Shown here one piece after another: positions 1 through 10,400 of a DNA stretch of 64,000 nt. The stretch covers positions 1 through 64,000 of the forward strand of contig NZ_FOPH01000008.1 in assembly GCF_900113415.1 (NCBI RefSeq), written 5' to 3'. The notes under the pieces are model-generated. The model ran no database searches. It had not been told where the DNA came from and worked only from the letters and a program-made list of their open reading frames with translations. The DNA comes from Oribacterium sp. WCC10 (GTDB lineage Bacteria > Bacillota > Clostridia > Lachnospirales > Lachnospiraceae). The position numbers and the translations under genes are program-made. Numbering within the stretch: the first letter of the stretch is position 1; each line of letters starts with the position of its first letter.

Positions 1-182
1 GATTCAGGAATGGTGTAGAAACGATTCCGGCATCATTAAGGAAAAGGCATAATGCTGATAAAATGCCTGTAAGAGGTCTGATAAGGAATAGGCATTTCTT
101 CGGTTTTAAAGTTGCAGCACTAAATACGATTAAGCTAATCAAATATATGGTTAGCTTGGATAAGTGTGTCCAATTAGCATAA
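1..182 (+). CDS. C-terminal end of a DDE-type transposase, cut by the window edge
   Basis: The frame starting at base 3 is open from the window edge and ends at a TAA at 180-182, giving about 59 residues. It reads RNGVETIPASLRKRH, then DKMPVRG, then FFGFKVAALN. This NGVE...P.RG...FFG.K.AALN pattern resembles the tail of DDE transposases of insertion sequences, by family recall. The exact IS family cannot be named from the tail alone. No terminal inverted repeat was recognised downstream. It is one of only two coding stretches on the plus strand, which fits an inserted element. Confidence 0.6.
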   Translation, partial: FRNGVETIPASLRKRHNADKMPVRGLIRNRHFFGFKVAALNTIKLIKYMVSLDKCVQLA

Positions 183-357
183 GGAATGGAAATAGGATGC
201 TAATAATCCTCTGATTTTAGGTACGCATGTGCATCTGAAATCGTATTTTTTATAAAAAAGATAGTGTATTAAGTTTTCAAGGAACAATATATCGAAAATG
301 GATGTGATATAAACGTCCATTTGTCGGGCGACTCATATGATAGAATCAGAATAAAAG

Positions 358-407
358 AAACTCCCCTGTGATAAACCTCCGTTTGAGGCCATCACAGGGG
401 AGTTTTT
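358..407. terminator. Strong hairpin terminator downstream of the Asn-rich protein gene
   Basis: Two 15-base arms, AAACTCCCCTGTGAT and its complement, flank an 18-base loop. T-rich tracts follow on both strands, so it can end minus-strand transcription of the gene ending at 569 and plus-strand transcription from the transposase side. The rest of 183-568 shows nothing recognisable. Confidence 0.75.
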
Positions 408-568
408 CGCTATCGTAGATTCCGAATAGATTTATCGCTGATGTATGTTCAATGTTTACCGGTGAAATAGTCCATTTGTCATATGATTTAATTTACGCTT
501 TTTTAGTACAATGTCGGCATTTCTGCTGCATTTATATTGATCCTTGTAATACTGGTGGGTATCCAAAA

Positions 569-3286
569 TCAGCCCGTTTCCTGCCTCATTGAGCCACCTC
601 CCATTTGGGCAAATGTAGCTATCCCGTCAGCTCCTGCATTAGGTGCCATTGCTAATCCATCTGTGGCGGATCCCACAAAATCATTTCCTGCAGATAATGA
701 TGCCATTCCGACTTCGGCACCCATTACAGTATTATGTGTTTGCTCTTGTATAGGTGCTTCTTTTTGAACCTCTGGAGCCAACTTACTACCCAGAACAATG
801 AATACCAGGTTTCCGGTACCGGTTCCTACCGGTATAAGAAGCTCTCCATCAGCAAGACACTGTACAGTGACAATCTGATTGTTATTCAGGAGAATCTCGT
901 AAGATTTACCTGCTAAAACATTTGCCTTTACAGGAACATTGGCATTTGATGAAGTTGTATTATGGAACAAAGCATCAAGGTTGATCTCACCGTACACGAT
1001 AACATTATCTGAACTAAGACCTAATCCCTCCTGGGAAGAAAAATAATTCATGGCTGTTGACAGATTATCTATAGGTTTAAGTACTTCATTAAGGTTTGCC
1101 TCGATAGGATTTCCTGAACTGTCTGTTAACTGTTGACTGACAGCATTGTATATAGAAAGAATTTCCCCATTCGTTTTTTGCCCGAGATTTATTGTTACGT
1201 TATTTATCTTCTGACTGTCGCTGCCTGAGGAATCTTTATCAGAGCCTGAATCATTGCTGTAATTGGTGATGTCTTTGTTAATAATACGGTTGTTATTATT
1301 GATGATGTTATTACCGTTCTTGTTAGTGTTATCATCATTATTGTTAACATCATCGCTGTTATTATTGTTGATATTATTATTGTTGTTATCGGGGACGGAC
1401 TGTATGAGTGTAGCAGCAGGGATATCTATGCTGATATTGGTTCCTGAAGCTATCTTTATAGACCATGTCCCATCCTGCTTTTTTGTTGCGGTAACGCCTT
1501 CCGGGGTATTGATCGATGTGATCTCATAATTGCTGATCGGAGAAATGATGATCTCCGTATAAGTTATTTCCGTACCCTTTTGGCCTAACCACTCTGCACC
1601 CTTGTATGTCGTTAATCCGCTATTGCTTTTATCTGCTGTAATGTTTTCACCGGTTTTTATGGAGATTGAAAAATACTCTGTTCCGGTAGATTTGTCCACT
1701 ACTGTACCGCCATAATTGTAAACAGTACCGGTATTTTTCTGTATAACGCCATTTTCATAATTGGCAACTAAACCTGTTGATGTATTATTATTGATTTCGC
1801 CTGTATTTTTAACAACTGTACCATTGTTATCATCTATATAACCTTCGTTTTTTCTGATTGTACCGTTATTGTTTTCTACGATACCTTTAGAATCAACCTT
1901 ACCTTTGTCGTTAAGAGTAGCCTTGCTGTTTTCATGGATGGTTCCGTTGTTTATTACGATGGTACTGTTATTTGTGTATACAACGGCTCCGGAAAAGCTG
2001 TCAGAAATAATCATAACGTCTTCTTCCAGACTATCTTCGAGATTTCCGAGATCATTCTTACCTGCATTAAAGTATAGTTCAGAATTATTATTCTCGATTG
2101 TTCCGAAGTTGCCGGAACATTCATCATCTTCGTAACCAACTGTGGCACCCTTATTGTTATTCGTTATGAAGCCAAGATTGATAGTGACTCCACAGTTATC
2201 AGAAAAATTAGGGTTATTATTCTCGATTGTTCCGGTGTTTACTTCGACAGTTCCTGCATTAAATTGTATGTCACCATTAGTATCATTTTGTTCTATATAA
2301 CTGTCGTTTTGAGTGACTTTACCTGAATTTAACAATATGGAACCTTCATAGCCTTCATCTTCATCTACAGAGTTTTCTTTTATGGTTCCAACATTAAAAT
2401 CTACAGAGCCGTAGTTTTTATTTATACTTCCGTAGTTATTCTTGATGTCACCTGTATTTATATTTATGTTGCCGTTTTCTTTTGTATTGTTGAGGATTCT
2501 TCCATCATTCTGATCAACAGTTTCGTAATTATTGTATATTGCACCGTCACCATCATTATATTCTACGGTTCCGTTATTATTTATAACAGAGCCTCCGTTT
2601 TCGCTGATGGTTCCTTTTTCTGTATTATTGTTTACCTTGCCGTTGTTTACTTCTATGGTAGCGTTATTGTTTTCGATGGTTGCGCCTGTATATTCATTTA
2701 CCATTGAGCGGACTTCACCTTGTTCATAACCCATATCACTATGACTATCGAAAAAATCGTAAATGTCATCATAGTCATCAATACCTGCATTTTTTCCAAG
2801 GTCAGAATTATTGTTTTCTATATATCCGTGGTTTACTGATGTGTTTTCAAATGTTCCTTCACCATTTGGATATTCATCCCCTTCGCTGATGAATCCTTCC
2901 TCGGAGCCTATATCTCCATTGTTATCTGTGATGCTTCCGAGGTTTATGCCGACGGAACCGTCATTTGTACCGATGGAGCCGTTGTTGAAAGTTACTGCAC
3001 CAGTTTCATTATTGTTTGTAACTTCCTCGTTGTTTATTTCAATGGTTCCTTCAGCCTCGTCAGTACCATTATCGATTACAGTACCGTTGTTTATCTCGAT
3101 TGTGCCTTCATTTGCTCCTAATGTTGCATCAGATACAACTTCATTCACATCTTCAGTGTTTGTTTCGGTACTCTGATCACCGCTGATTGTTTTATATTCT
3201 GTCGCCATGGCCGGCAGCTGCACCTGTCCGACCGTGATAGTCACCGCAGTAAGTAACGTCACTGTCTGTTTAAACTTTCTTCTCAT
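569..3286 (-). CDS. Secreted Asn/Gly-rich repeat protein with a truncated-looking C-terminus
   Basis: Predicted secreted or surface protein of 905 residues; no enzymatic function recognised. Residues 1-29 form a signal peptide (basic start, hydrophobic core, PAMA cleavage site). About residues 60-570 consist of dozens of short degenerate repeats of 8-14 residues with the core N-N-G-T-I-x-x-N, as expected of a beta-solenoid. A non-repetitive beta-rich stretch (about 575-680) follows, then a poly-Asn/Asp linker and a C-terminal region of about 170 residues. There is no LPXTG-like signal or C-terminal membrane anchor. The last residues, FAQMGGGSMRQETG, resemble the entry into an autotransporter-like barrel domain (GGGSxRxETGSHVD in remembered homologues), but a stop follows at once. 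The ATG has AAGGAAAG upstream. An adhesin role is inference only. Confidence 0.65.
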   Translation of the reverse strand: MRRKFKQTVTLLTAVTITVGQVQLPAMATEYKTISGDQSTETNTEDVNEVVSDATLGANEGTIEINNGTVIDNGTDEAEGTIEINNEEVTNNNETGAVTFNNGSIGTNDGSVGINLGSITDNNGDIGSEEGFISEGDEYPNGEGTFENTSVNHGYIENNNSDLGKNAGIDDYDDIYDFFDSHSDMGYEQGEVRSMVNEYTGATIENNNATIEVNNGKVNNNTEKGTISENGGSVINNNGTVEYNDGDGAIYNNYETVDQNDGRILNNTKENGNININTGDIKNNYGSINKNYGSVDFNVGTIKENSVDEDEGYEGSILLNSGKVTQNDSYIEQNDTNGDIQFNAGTVEVNTGTIENNNPNFSDNCGVTINLGFITNNNKGATVGYEDDECSGNFGTIENNNSELYFNAGKNDLGNLEDSLEEDVMIISDSFSGAVVYTNNSTIVINNGTIHENSKATLNDKGKVDSKGIVENNNGTIRKNEGYIDDNNGTVVKNTGEINNNTSTGLVANYENGVIQKNTGTVYNYGGTVVDKSTGTEYFSISIKTGENITADKSNSGLTTYKGAEWLGQKGTEITYTEIIISPISNYEITSINTPEGVTATKKQDGTWSIKIASGTNISIDIPAATLIQSVPDNNNNNINNNNSDDVNNNDDNTNKNGNNIINNNNRIINKDITNYSNDSGSDKDSSGSDSQKINNVTINLGQKTNGEILSIYNAVSQQLTDSSGNPIEANLNEVLKPIDNLSTAMNYFSSQEGLGLSSDNVIVYGEINLDALFHNTTSSNANVPVKANVLAGKSYEILLNNNQIVTVQCLADGELLIPVGTGTGNLVFIVLGSKLAPEVQKEAPIQEQTHNTVMGAEVGMASLSAGNDFVGSATDGLAMAPNAGADGIATFAQMGGGSMRQETG

Positions 3287-3614
3287 GCTATTACTTTCCT
3301 TTCTGATAAGTGCATTTTATAAAGGCAGAGTTATGCAATTAAAGATTCATGTATTTGCTTTATAAAAGCATTTCACGTACCGGTTGCTGCATTATTCTGT
3401 GAATACAGAAAAATGGTCACAAAACAGCTCTCTCACTGTTTTTTACCTCGGCGATTTGATCAGGAATATAATTTGATATGAACGGAAAGATTATACGAAA
3501 AGTGACCGCACTAACAGATATTCCCACCCGGCCTAATGTCGATTGGAATAGAGATTAAATCAGATTGATGGTATATACTGTTTTGAAAAATTATCATTGA
3601 GTATAGAATGATAT

Positions 3615-3655
3615 GAAAAAACTGTCCCGGTATATAATTCCGGAACAGTATCATA
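3615..3655 (-). terminator. Terminator of rnpB
   Basis: On the minus strand the stem ACTGTTCCGG / CCGGGACAGT (one G-U pair) is followed by TTTTTT, just beyond the 3' end of the RNase P RNA. Confidence 0.8.
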
Positions 3656-3663
3656 GATTAAAA

Positions 3664-4012
3664 GATCGAGCATCGTAATAAGCCGGGTTATGTATCAAGT
3701 GGTCATCTATCTAGGGCGTATGTTGCCATACGTCTCAATCAACCTACCCGGAAACTGACGAGCAGCCATACGTTTCCTATTTGGTCTTTCTTCAGATGGG
3801 GTTTATACTGCCACATCTGTTACCAGATGCGCGGTAGTCTCTTACACTGCCGTTTCACCCTTACCGGCAAATGCCGGCGGTCTGTTCTCTGTTACACTTT
3901 CCTGTGCGTCACCGCAACCTGCCGTTAGCAGGCATCCCGCTCTGTGAAGCCCGGACTTTCCTCTCCCAGCCGGTTTCCCTTATACTGGCAGCGACCACAT
4001 CCGATACTCGAG
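3664..4012 (-). ncRNA. rnpB: RNase P RNA (catalytic subunit)
   Basis: RNA component of ribonuclease P, which matures tRNA 5' ends. Read on the minus strand it has the universal landmarks: GAGGAAAGTCCGGGCTTC near the 5' end, GGGTGAAACGGC with GTAAGAGACTACCGC in the middle, and GGGTAGGTTGATTGAG with a terminal GATAGATGACCAC block near the 3' end. Outer ends TCGAGTATCG (about 4003-4012) and CGATGCTCGA (3666-3675) pair as helix P1. A good promoter lies just upstream and a terminator just downstream. Ends are approximate to a few bases. Confidence 0.95.
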
Positions 4013-4017
4013 CCTAG

Positions 4018-4046
4018 ATTGTACTATCAAATCAGAGATATTACAA
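4018..4046 (-). promoter_or_regulatory. Sigma-A promoter of rnpB
   Basis: Minus strand TTGTAA (4041-4046), a 17-base spacer, TACAAT (4018-4023). Predicted transcription starts at the 5' end of the RNase P RNA. Confidence 0.75.
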
Positions 4047-4161
4047 GTATAAAAACAGATAATGTGAAATAATACCAGCCTGGTAGAAACTGCACTATTG
4101 TTATTTAAAATATATGTGGTATTAGCCGACGGGTATCCATAAAAAACGTTAAGCTGAGTCG

Positions 4162-4355
4162 TGAAAAATCAAAATCTGTTCACTTAGAGACACTAGGTAT
4201 TTTTCCTTGGATTCCTCGGCAATTCTGAGTTTTCATCAGGAAAACTCAGAAACTGCCGAGGACCTAAGTGTCTCTTAGGGGCTGATTTTTGATTTTTCCG
4301 TCGAAGCGCCCCGTTTTTATATGGAGACTTGTCGGCTACACAGAAATCTATCTTC
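4162..4355 (-). ncRNA. Candidate structured RNA element, copy A
   Basis: Between the terminator of the wall-protein gene and the rnpB promoter lies a segment that folds, on the minus strand, into an outer stem AGAGACACTTAGGT / ACCTAGTGTCTCT and an inner stem CCTCGGCA..CTGAGTTT / AAACTCAG..TGCCGAGG. The apical region contains TTTTCCTGAT. A 5' block ACGGGGCGCTTCG precedes the stems and an ATTTTGATTTTT tail follows. A diverged copy at 56500-56690 has the same order of blocks and similar pairing with different bases. No coding potential was seen. The assignment is inference from two copies. Confidence 0.5.
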
Positions 4356-4376
4356 GGCTATGTAGTTACTTTACAA

Positions 4377-4412
4377 AAAACCTCCCTACGGTTCATAACC
4401 GCAGAGAGGTTT
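4377..4412 (-). terminator. Terminator of the Cna_B wall-protein gene
   Basis: Minus strand AACCTCTCTGCGGTT / AACCGTAGGGAGGTT, with G-U pairs and a 3-base loop, followed by TTTTTT. It lies 35 bases past the stop codon. Confidence 0.85.
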
Positions 4413-4446
4413 ACAGTTCTAAAGAAAGTACACGTAGAACTATGTA

Positions 4447-7400
4447 TTACTGTTTCTTTCTTCTTTTAAAGATTATATACCACTTGATCATTACTATAAT
4501 TGCAACAAATGTTCCGAATCCGTACATGCTCATTCGTGAGCTGTCACCTGTTTTGGGTGAACGTTTCTTTCCGATTCCACGGGTATCTGAATCTTCATTA
4601 CCACCTGACTGTCTTGAAGCATTGAGGATTGATCCGGGATAAGCTTCGCTTTTTTCTGTTTCAGAAGAATTGTACTTGTCATTTGGTAACAATTGTATGA
4701 AAGTTATTTCATGACCTTCATCTAAAGCTGACTTTTTAATTGCATCATCTGAAGATGAGTTACCTTCACTGTGAACTGTATTATGCTTTTGAGAAGTAGT
4801 GTTTTCACCGGTAGAATTTTCAGAAGTTTTTGTACCGGAATCTTCATTATTTTCAGGCTTTGTATCTATTTCATCTGTAGAGTCAGGTTTTTCACCATTA
4901 GCCGGAAGCTCCTTTTCAGGCTCTTTGTCCGGATTTTCCTGAGATTCATTTTTATGATCCCCGTTCGGATCCTCAGGAACCTCATTTGCAGGCTTTTTAT
5001 CGGCCTCTTTCGGTACATCTGTACCATTTGTGGGCTTATTCTTTTCAGGCTCCTTTTCGGGCGTCTCAGACGGCTTATGTTTATCCTCAGGAACACCTGT
5101 GTAAACATTTATGATACCTGCTGTGCCGGTTCCGCTTCCTTTGTAATTATCGGAAGCATCGATGACATAACTTCCTTTGACTACAGTATCGTATCCGGTC
5201 CAGCCGCTATCGTGAGATATTTTTTTACCACCTTCGGATGTCAAATGGGTGTAGCTTTCAGTCTTAAGATCATAGAGGTTCTTTCCTGATCCGATGAGGC
5301 TGATGTTTCCTTCAGACCCGGATACCGAGCCTTCGAACACCTTGCAGAATTCCTTATTTTCATCGCCGGCTCTTTCTGAAACAACATATACATAAGGCTT
5401 AAGATTCGGTGCATAGTACGGAAGCTTCTTCCATGTATATGAAGTGTACTCAGGATGATCAGGATCATACATCAGTGTAATGTCTGTATTGCTGTCTGAA
5501 ATATCGGAATCATTAGTCTTAATAAGTTCCTGACTTCCGGATATGATTCCTGAATCGTTCTGGAGATAACGATATAAACGTACCTTGATGTACGGATTAT
5601 CCTTATTCTTTACAGTATTCCATTCAGCTTCGGATTTCTCTGACTTATCAGCTGTCCAATTCTTGTAAAATGTTATTTCATATCCGGTATCCGGTTTATA
5701 ACCATTTACAGCAACTATACCATTAGTCAGAGTGTCATCTGTTGTGAGTTCAAAAAGATGATGCAACAATTTCGAATCCTCGGATCCTTCAGCGGTATCC
5801 TTATCGTTAACCTCCTTTATAAAATAAGTGTATAGACGGCCTTTATCATCGTACTTTGGAACATAGGCTGTTTTTCCGTTTTTGTTATAGAAAGTAAATG
5901 AAGTTATACCGTTTTCATCAGCATTTCCAAGATATGCCGTAAGCTGCCTGTTTGCGTCATTCTTTATCAGAGTCTCATGCAAAAGTGAATCCTTCCCCTG
6001 TACATATTCATATACAGGTTCTTCTGTTTTACCGTCTGATGTCTTTCTCCAAAGTTCGATCTTGATCTTAGGCAGATCTCCGGCACGGAATCCATCAGGG
6101 AGATTCTTATAGATCTTAACTCCGCTGACAGTACGTTTATTCCTCTTTCTGTTAACGATAGTCCATGCTTTATCCGGGTTCAGAGTAACCAACGCCGCTG
6201 AGACCATGGTTCCGTCCTGAAGCTTCATAAGACCGGGCTTCGTTTCAGCATAGCTGTATTCCGCACCGTTTCCGGTATCCTTCGGAGAATCCGGAAATGC
6301 ACCGATTTCAACGTACTCATTAGTATTTTTGGAAGGCATGGATTCCTTTATATAGTATGTGTACTCATAGTAGTCTCCGGAACTGAATCGCGGCTGTGGA
6401 TCATAACTGACCTGCCACCAGTTATTCAATGAATCTTTGGTTGTATCCCATTCGAAATTGATATATTTGTCCTTATCGAGCTGCTCGATATGATAGTTAT
6501 TATCTTTATCGGTATATGTGCGGTACAGATTTACAACGATGTCCGGTCGTTTATTTGACCTTCCGTCTGCTGAATCACTGTCTTCCCAGAACTTATTGAC
6601 AGTAGGAACGATACTATCCTTTAACTCATGTCTTAGTGTAAATGAATAGATATCGCCTGTATGATGATCTCCAAGAGTCACTGCTTCCTGAGTCTGCAAA
6701 ATATAGGCGCCGGAGTAAAGCTCTTCATCATTTTTTCTGTTATTATAAACGTAGTTTATGAGTTTTCCGTTTTTATGTATGAAGCCCGGATTATAATTAA
6801 TTACATTTCCGGACGTATCATATTTTCTGAAAGGTCCCAGTCTTTTCTTCCATCCGTTTTTCTCGTTTAATGTTACTGGTTCTACCTTATCACCGATTTT
6901 CATATCAAGAATAATTTCATCAGGACGGGCTTTAGCCTTCAGTACGCCGTCAAGCCATTGCTCTGCATTGATATCAATATATACCACTCCGACTCGCATA
7001 TTGGATATCGTAAAATCAAAGGATGAGCCAAGCGTATTCTGATCTGAAACATTATCAGCAGAGTCATTTTTCTGACCAGCTGAAATGTTATCTCTGATGA
7101 GCACGTCGTAAACATACTTACTTCCTTTTACAAATCCAAACTCATCATCTTCCCTGGTGAGTTTGGAAAATGCTTCGGGATCACCATTGTATTTCTCCCA
7201 TTCATGTCCGAGGTACAGAGTATTTTCGCCGGATGAAGGATAGTCTTTCGCAATAGTAGAATCTGAACCTTCATAATAGTGAACCTCATTTTCTACTGTT
7301 TTGACATTACCGATATGAGTTTCTCTAACTCTGAAGATGTCGGAACTTTTCGTCTTTTTCCATTTGAGATATTCCTCAGTATATTCGTCCGGAACAGGTA

Positions 7401-10400
7401 TATATATGCAGTTCTCTGAAGACGGGTTGATGGTATATTCAGTTCCGATCTGCTCCCACTTTCCGTTTGCATTGTACTCAAGAACAAAATGTACAGGTTC
7501 TCTGGCTTCGGAATCAGAGCCGTCATTCCATTCCTTATATACCGAAATATAGTTTCCTCCGCCTATACTATTGATAATGTTCACATCGGTTTGCAGATAC
7601 TTTTCTGTAACCTCGGTACCGGAATCTTTCAAGGTGTACCTACGATCCTTTTCTTTTGTTTTGGTACGAACAGTAGGAAAATATCCACTGTTTTTTATAT
7701 TACCGTGTTCATAGGCGGTATATGTATATTCGGCTCCGTTTTCATCGTATCTCGGAAGCTGTCCATGGTACTTTTCAGCTCCGGTGATTCCTTCTCTATC
7801 CATATCTTCATAGGAGTCTATGAGAATCTGATCAGTGAAGGAATCATAAAGGTCCTCGATGCGGTTTATAGCTGTTTCTGATTCATCTCCTTCCGGACCA
7901 ACTGTATGAAGAGTTGCTCCTTTTTTGTAAGTTCTTGTCACAGTTCCGATTTTCTTTGAGTTTTGATAGATATCAAAGGTGACTTCTGCAAAACCCCTTT
8001 CTTTATCAGAATCAGAAAGACCCGTTGGAAAGGTTTTTGTTATGAGAATTTGAGCATTTCCAACCAGTGTATTGGTGATGGTTATTTTCTGATTATCTGA
8101 TGCGCTCTCAGAATTATAGCTATGAATGTAACGATAACCATCCTTTGTCAGGAAACAGTCAGTATCATTGTCCCGGAATATAACAGCATCTTCCATGAGA
8201 CCATTTTCTTTGTTTCTGGTTGTTACTTTTTCTTCTCTTGAGAAGTAGTACAGTCTGTTTCCGTTTTCGTCATACTTTTCAAGCACAGATTCGGTACTCC
8301 TGCTTTGACGTTCCGACGTGAAACCATTAAGCGTTACAGGATTGGAAAGTCTGGTAGCATATCGTTCATCATCATAGGTATCAGGATATTTAACAGGATC
8401 CTGAGTGGTCTTATACAGGGATAATGTAACCTCCGAGTCTACATCCTGTCTCGCGGCTGCCTTCCAGGTTTTTGTGGCTTTTACAGAGACACTGTCCTTT
8501 ATAAGGTTTTGGAGTGTTTCGCCGTTAAGTATGAAGTGGTTCTCGTAAAGACTTCGGTTTTCTCCGGATTTTGTGTTTAAGCTTGTTTCGTATGTTGCAG
8601 AGCTGCCTTTCTTTTTTACTTTTCCTGCATATATCAATTCAGCACCGTCTGTATTATAAGCATCAAGAGAATCATTTTCAGGCAGGGTCAAACGATATAG
8701 TCTGTTAATGTTTCCATCTTTTTCTGTTCCGATGTTTTTCTTGATTTCTACATACTTTGAATTCTGTATCGGTGACAGACCGGACCATCTGAAATTTCTG
8801 GAAGTATTTTGATCATTGGCATATCTGTACAGAATGATGGAGATTACAGGACGTCCTTTTACGGTTTCCGTATCGGCCTCATCCATCCATTTGCAGTAAA
8901 CTACATAGTTTGTTTTACCGGATAGAGTATTTATGAGAGTTCCGCCGTCATAGAGACCATTGGTTTTGTCGGAAGCATTGTGTACATTTTCATAGGTTAC
9001 TTCGTAGTGACGGTCTGTTATGACATTGCCTTCTGATCCTGAGGCATCCGAAAGTTCAAGATTTCCTTCGGTTATGTAATAGTGAACAGGATAGTTATCT
9101 TTATCGTAACCATATCCTTTTATATTGATGGACCATTCGTTGTTTCCATCATCACTTACAGTAAACGAACCTTCATTTTTTGCGGAATCAGAGATAAGAG
9201 CAACTTTTTTCGGATTCGATGTGTCACCTTTTAGAATCTTATACAGGGAGATATTGTTAAGCCACTCTTCTATGGAAGGTCTGTCAACATTATTTCCGTT
9301 TTCTCTTATTGCACCTGTGTCGTTCCACTTTATTTTAGCTGTGAAGTTGGTTATCTCATAATTTCGAAGTATATTTCCGTTTTCGTCTTCATAGGCACTG
9401 TAATAATGTTCATTTAATGTATCTTCAGCGGCAAGACGATACTTTATTTTATGAGCGGATAGTTCTCCCGTTATTTCATCCCTCTCCACGTATGTATCGT
9501 ATAATGCATCGGCAAAAGAATAAGTATATCTGGTAGGTACAGTGTAAGATGAACTGCATTTTGAAGGTGAAGGAACTGTATCAGCGTCTTTATCCGGATG
9601 ACCGAGGACAGCTGTCAGAGCTTTGCTGTCAAGTCGTTTCCATTCATCACTTTTGTTTTCTATGAAGTATTCAAGATATAGTAAGTCGTTTATATTCTGT
9701 CCGACCAGATTGTTCTTTGAAGACTCACTTTTGCCGCCATCTTCCCAACTGCTCTTTACGGTGATAAGAGGACTTTTCCCTATGACCATGAAGCAGTTCT
9801 CATTATCAAATGTTTCAGAACCTGCTTTTTCTGCGGTAAGAGTTATGGGTGCAGTACCGGTTCCTGCATGACTCTGATATTCTGTTCCTTCTGTATTTAT
9901 GCGGAGCTTTATCTCACTGTCAGATGCAATGATATCAAAGAAGTATGCAGAATCGGTATCCCTTAAAGGAATAGAAAAAGTTCCGTTTTCAACAGGGATT
10001 TCTTCTCCATCCGGATTATCTGAATTAAAATTCAGAACCGTTACATCATCCGGATTTTCAAGATCCTGCATCACAAAGTTGAGATTTCCGTCAGCATTTA
10101 CATTTTCTGTTTTCACATAAACAGGATAGATATTGGACGCAGTGGAAATGATATCTTTTGTGACTTCAACAGTTATGGTTGGAAGAGTTACAGAATACAG
10201 TTCAAATTGAGATTCATCCTGAAGATATGAGTCAAATGTATAAACTCCAGGAACATCAGGATCATACTCTCCTCCTAAAGTGAGGTTATTCTCCCAGTCA
10301 AGATTTAACTTTATGATTCTGTATCCTGAAAGATCAAGATTTGTTTTTTCTTCTATTTCGGAAATAACAGGCACTTTATCACTTGAAAGAAGTTTTTCGA

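Noticed and set aside
1263-3176. Several plus-strand frames rich in Leu/Val opposite the Asn-rich protein
   Set aside because: They are antisense shadows of AAT/AAC-rich codons without ribosome sites.
4162-4355. 6S RNA as an explanation for the structured element
   Set aside because: The region has a long interrupted stem, but two very different copies and the conserved 5' block ACGGGRCGCTTCG do not match 6S RNA features I know. It is left as a candidate RNA of unknown type.
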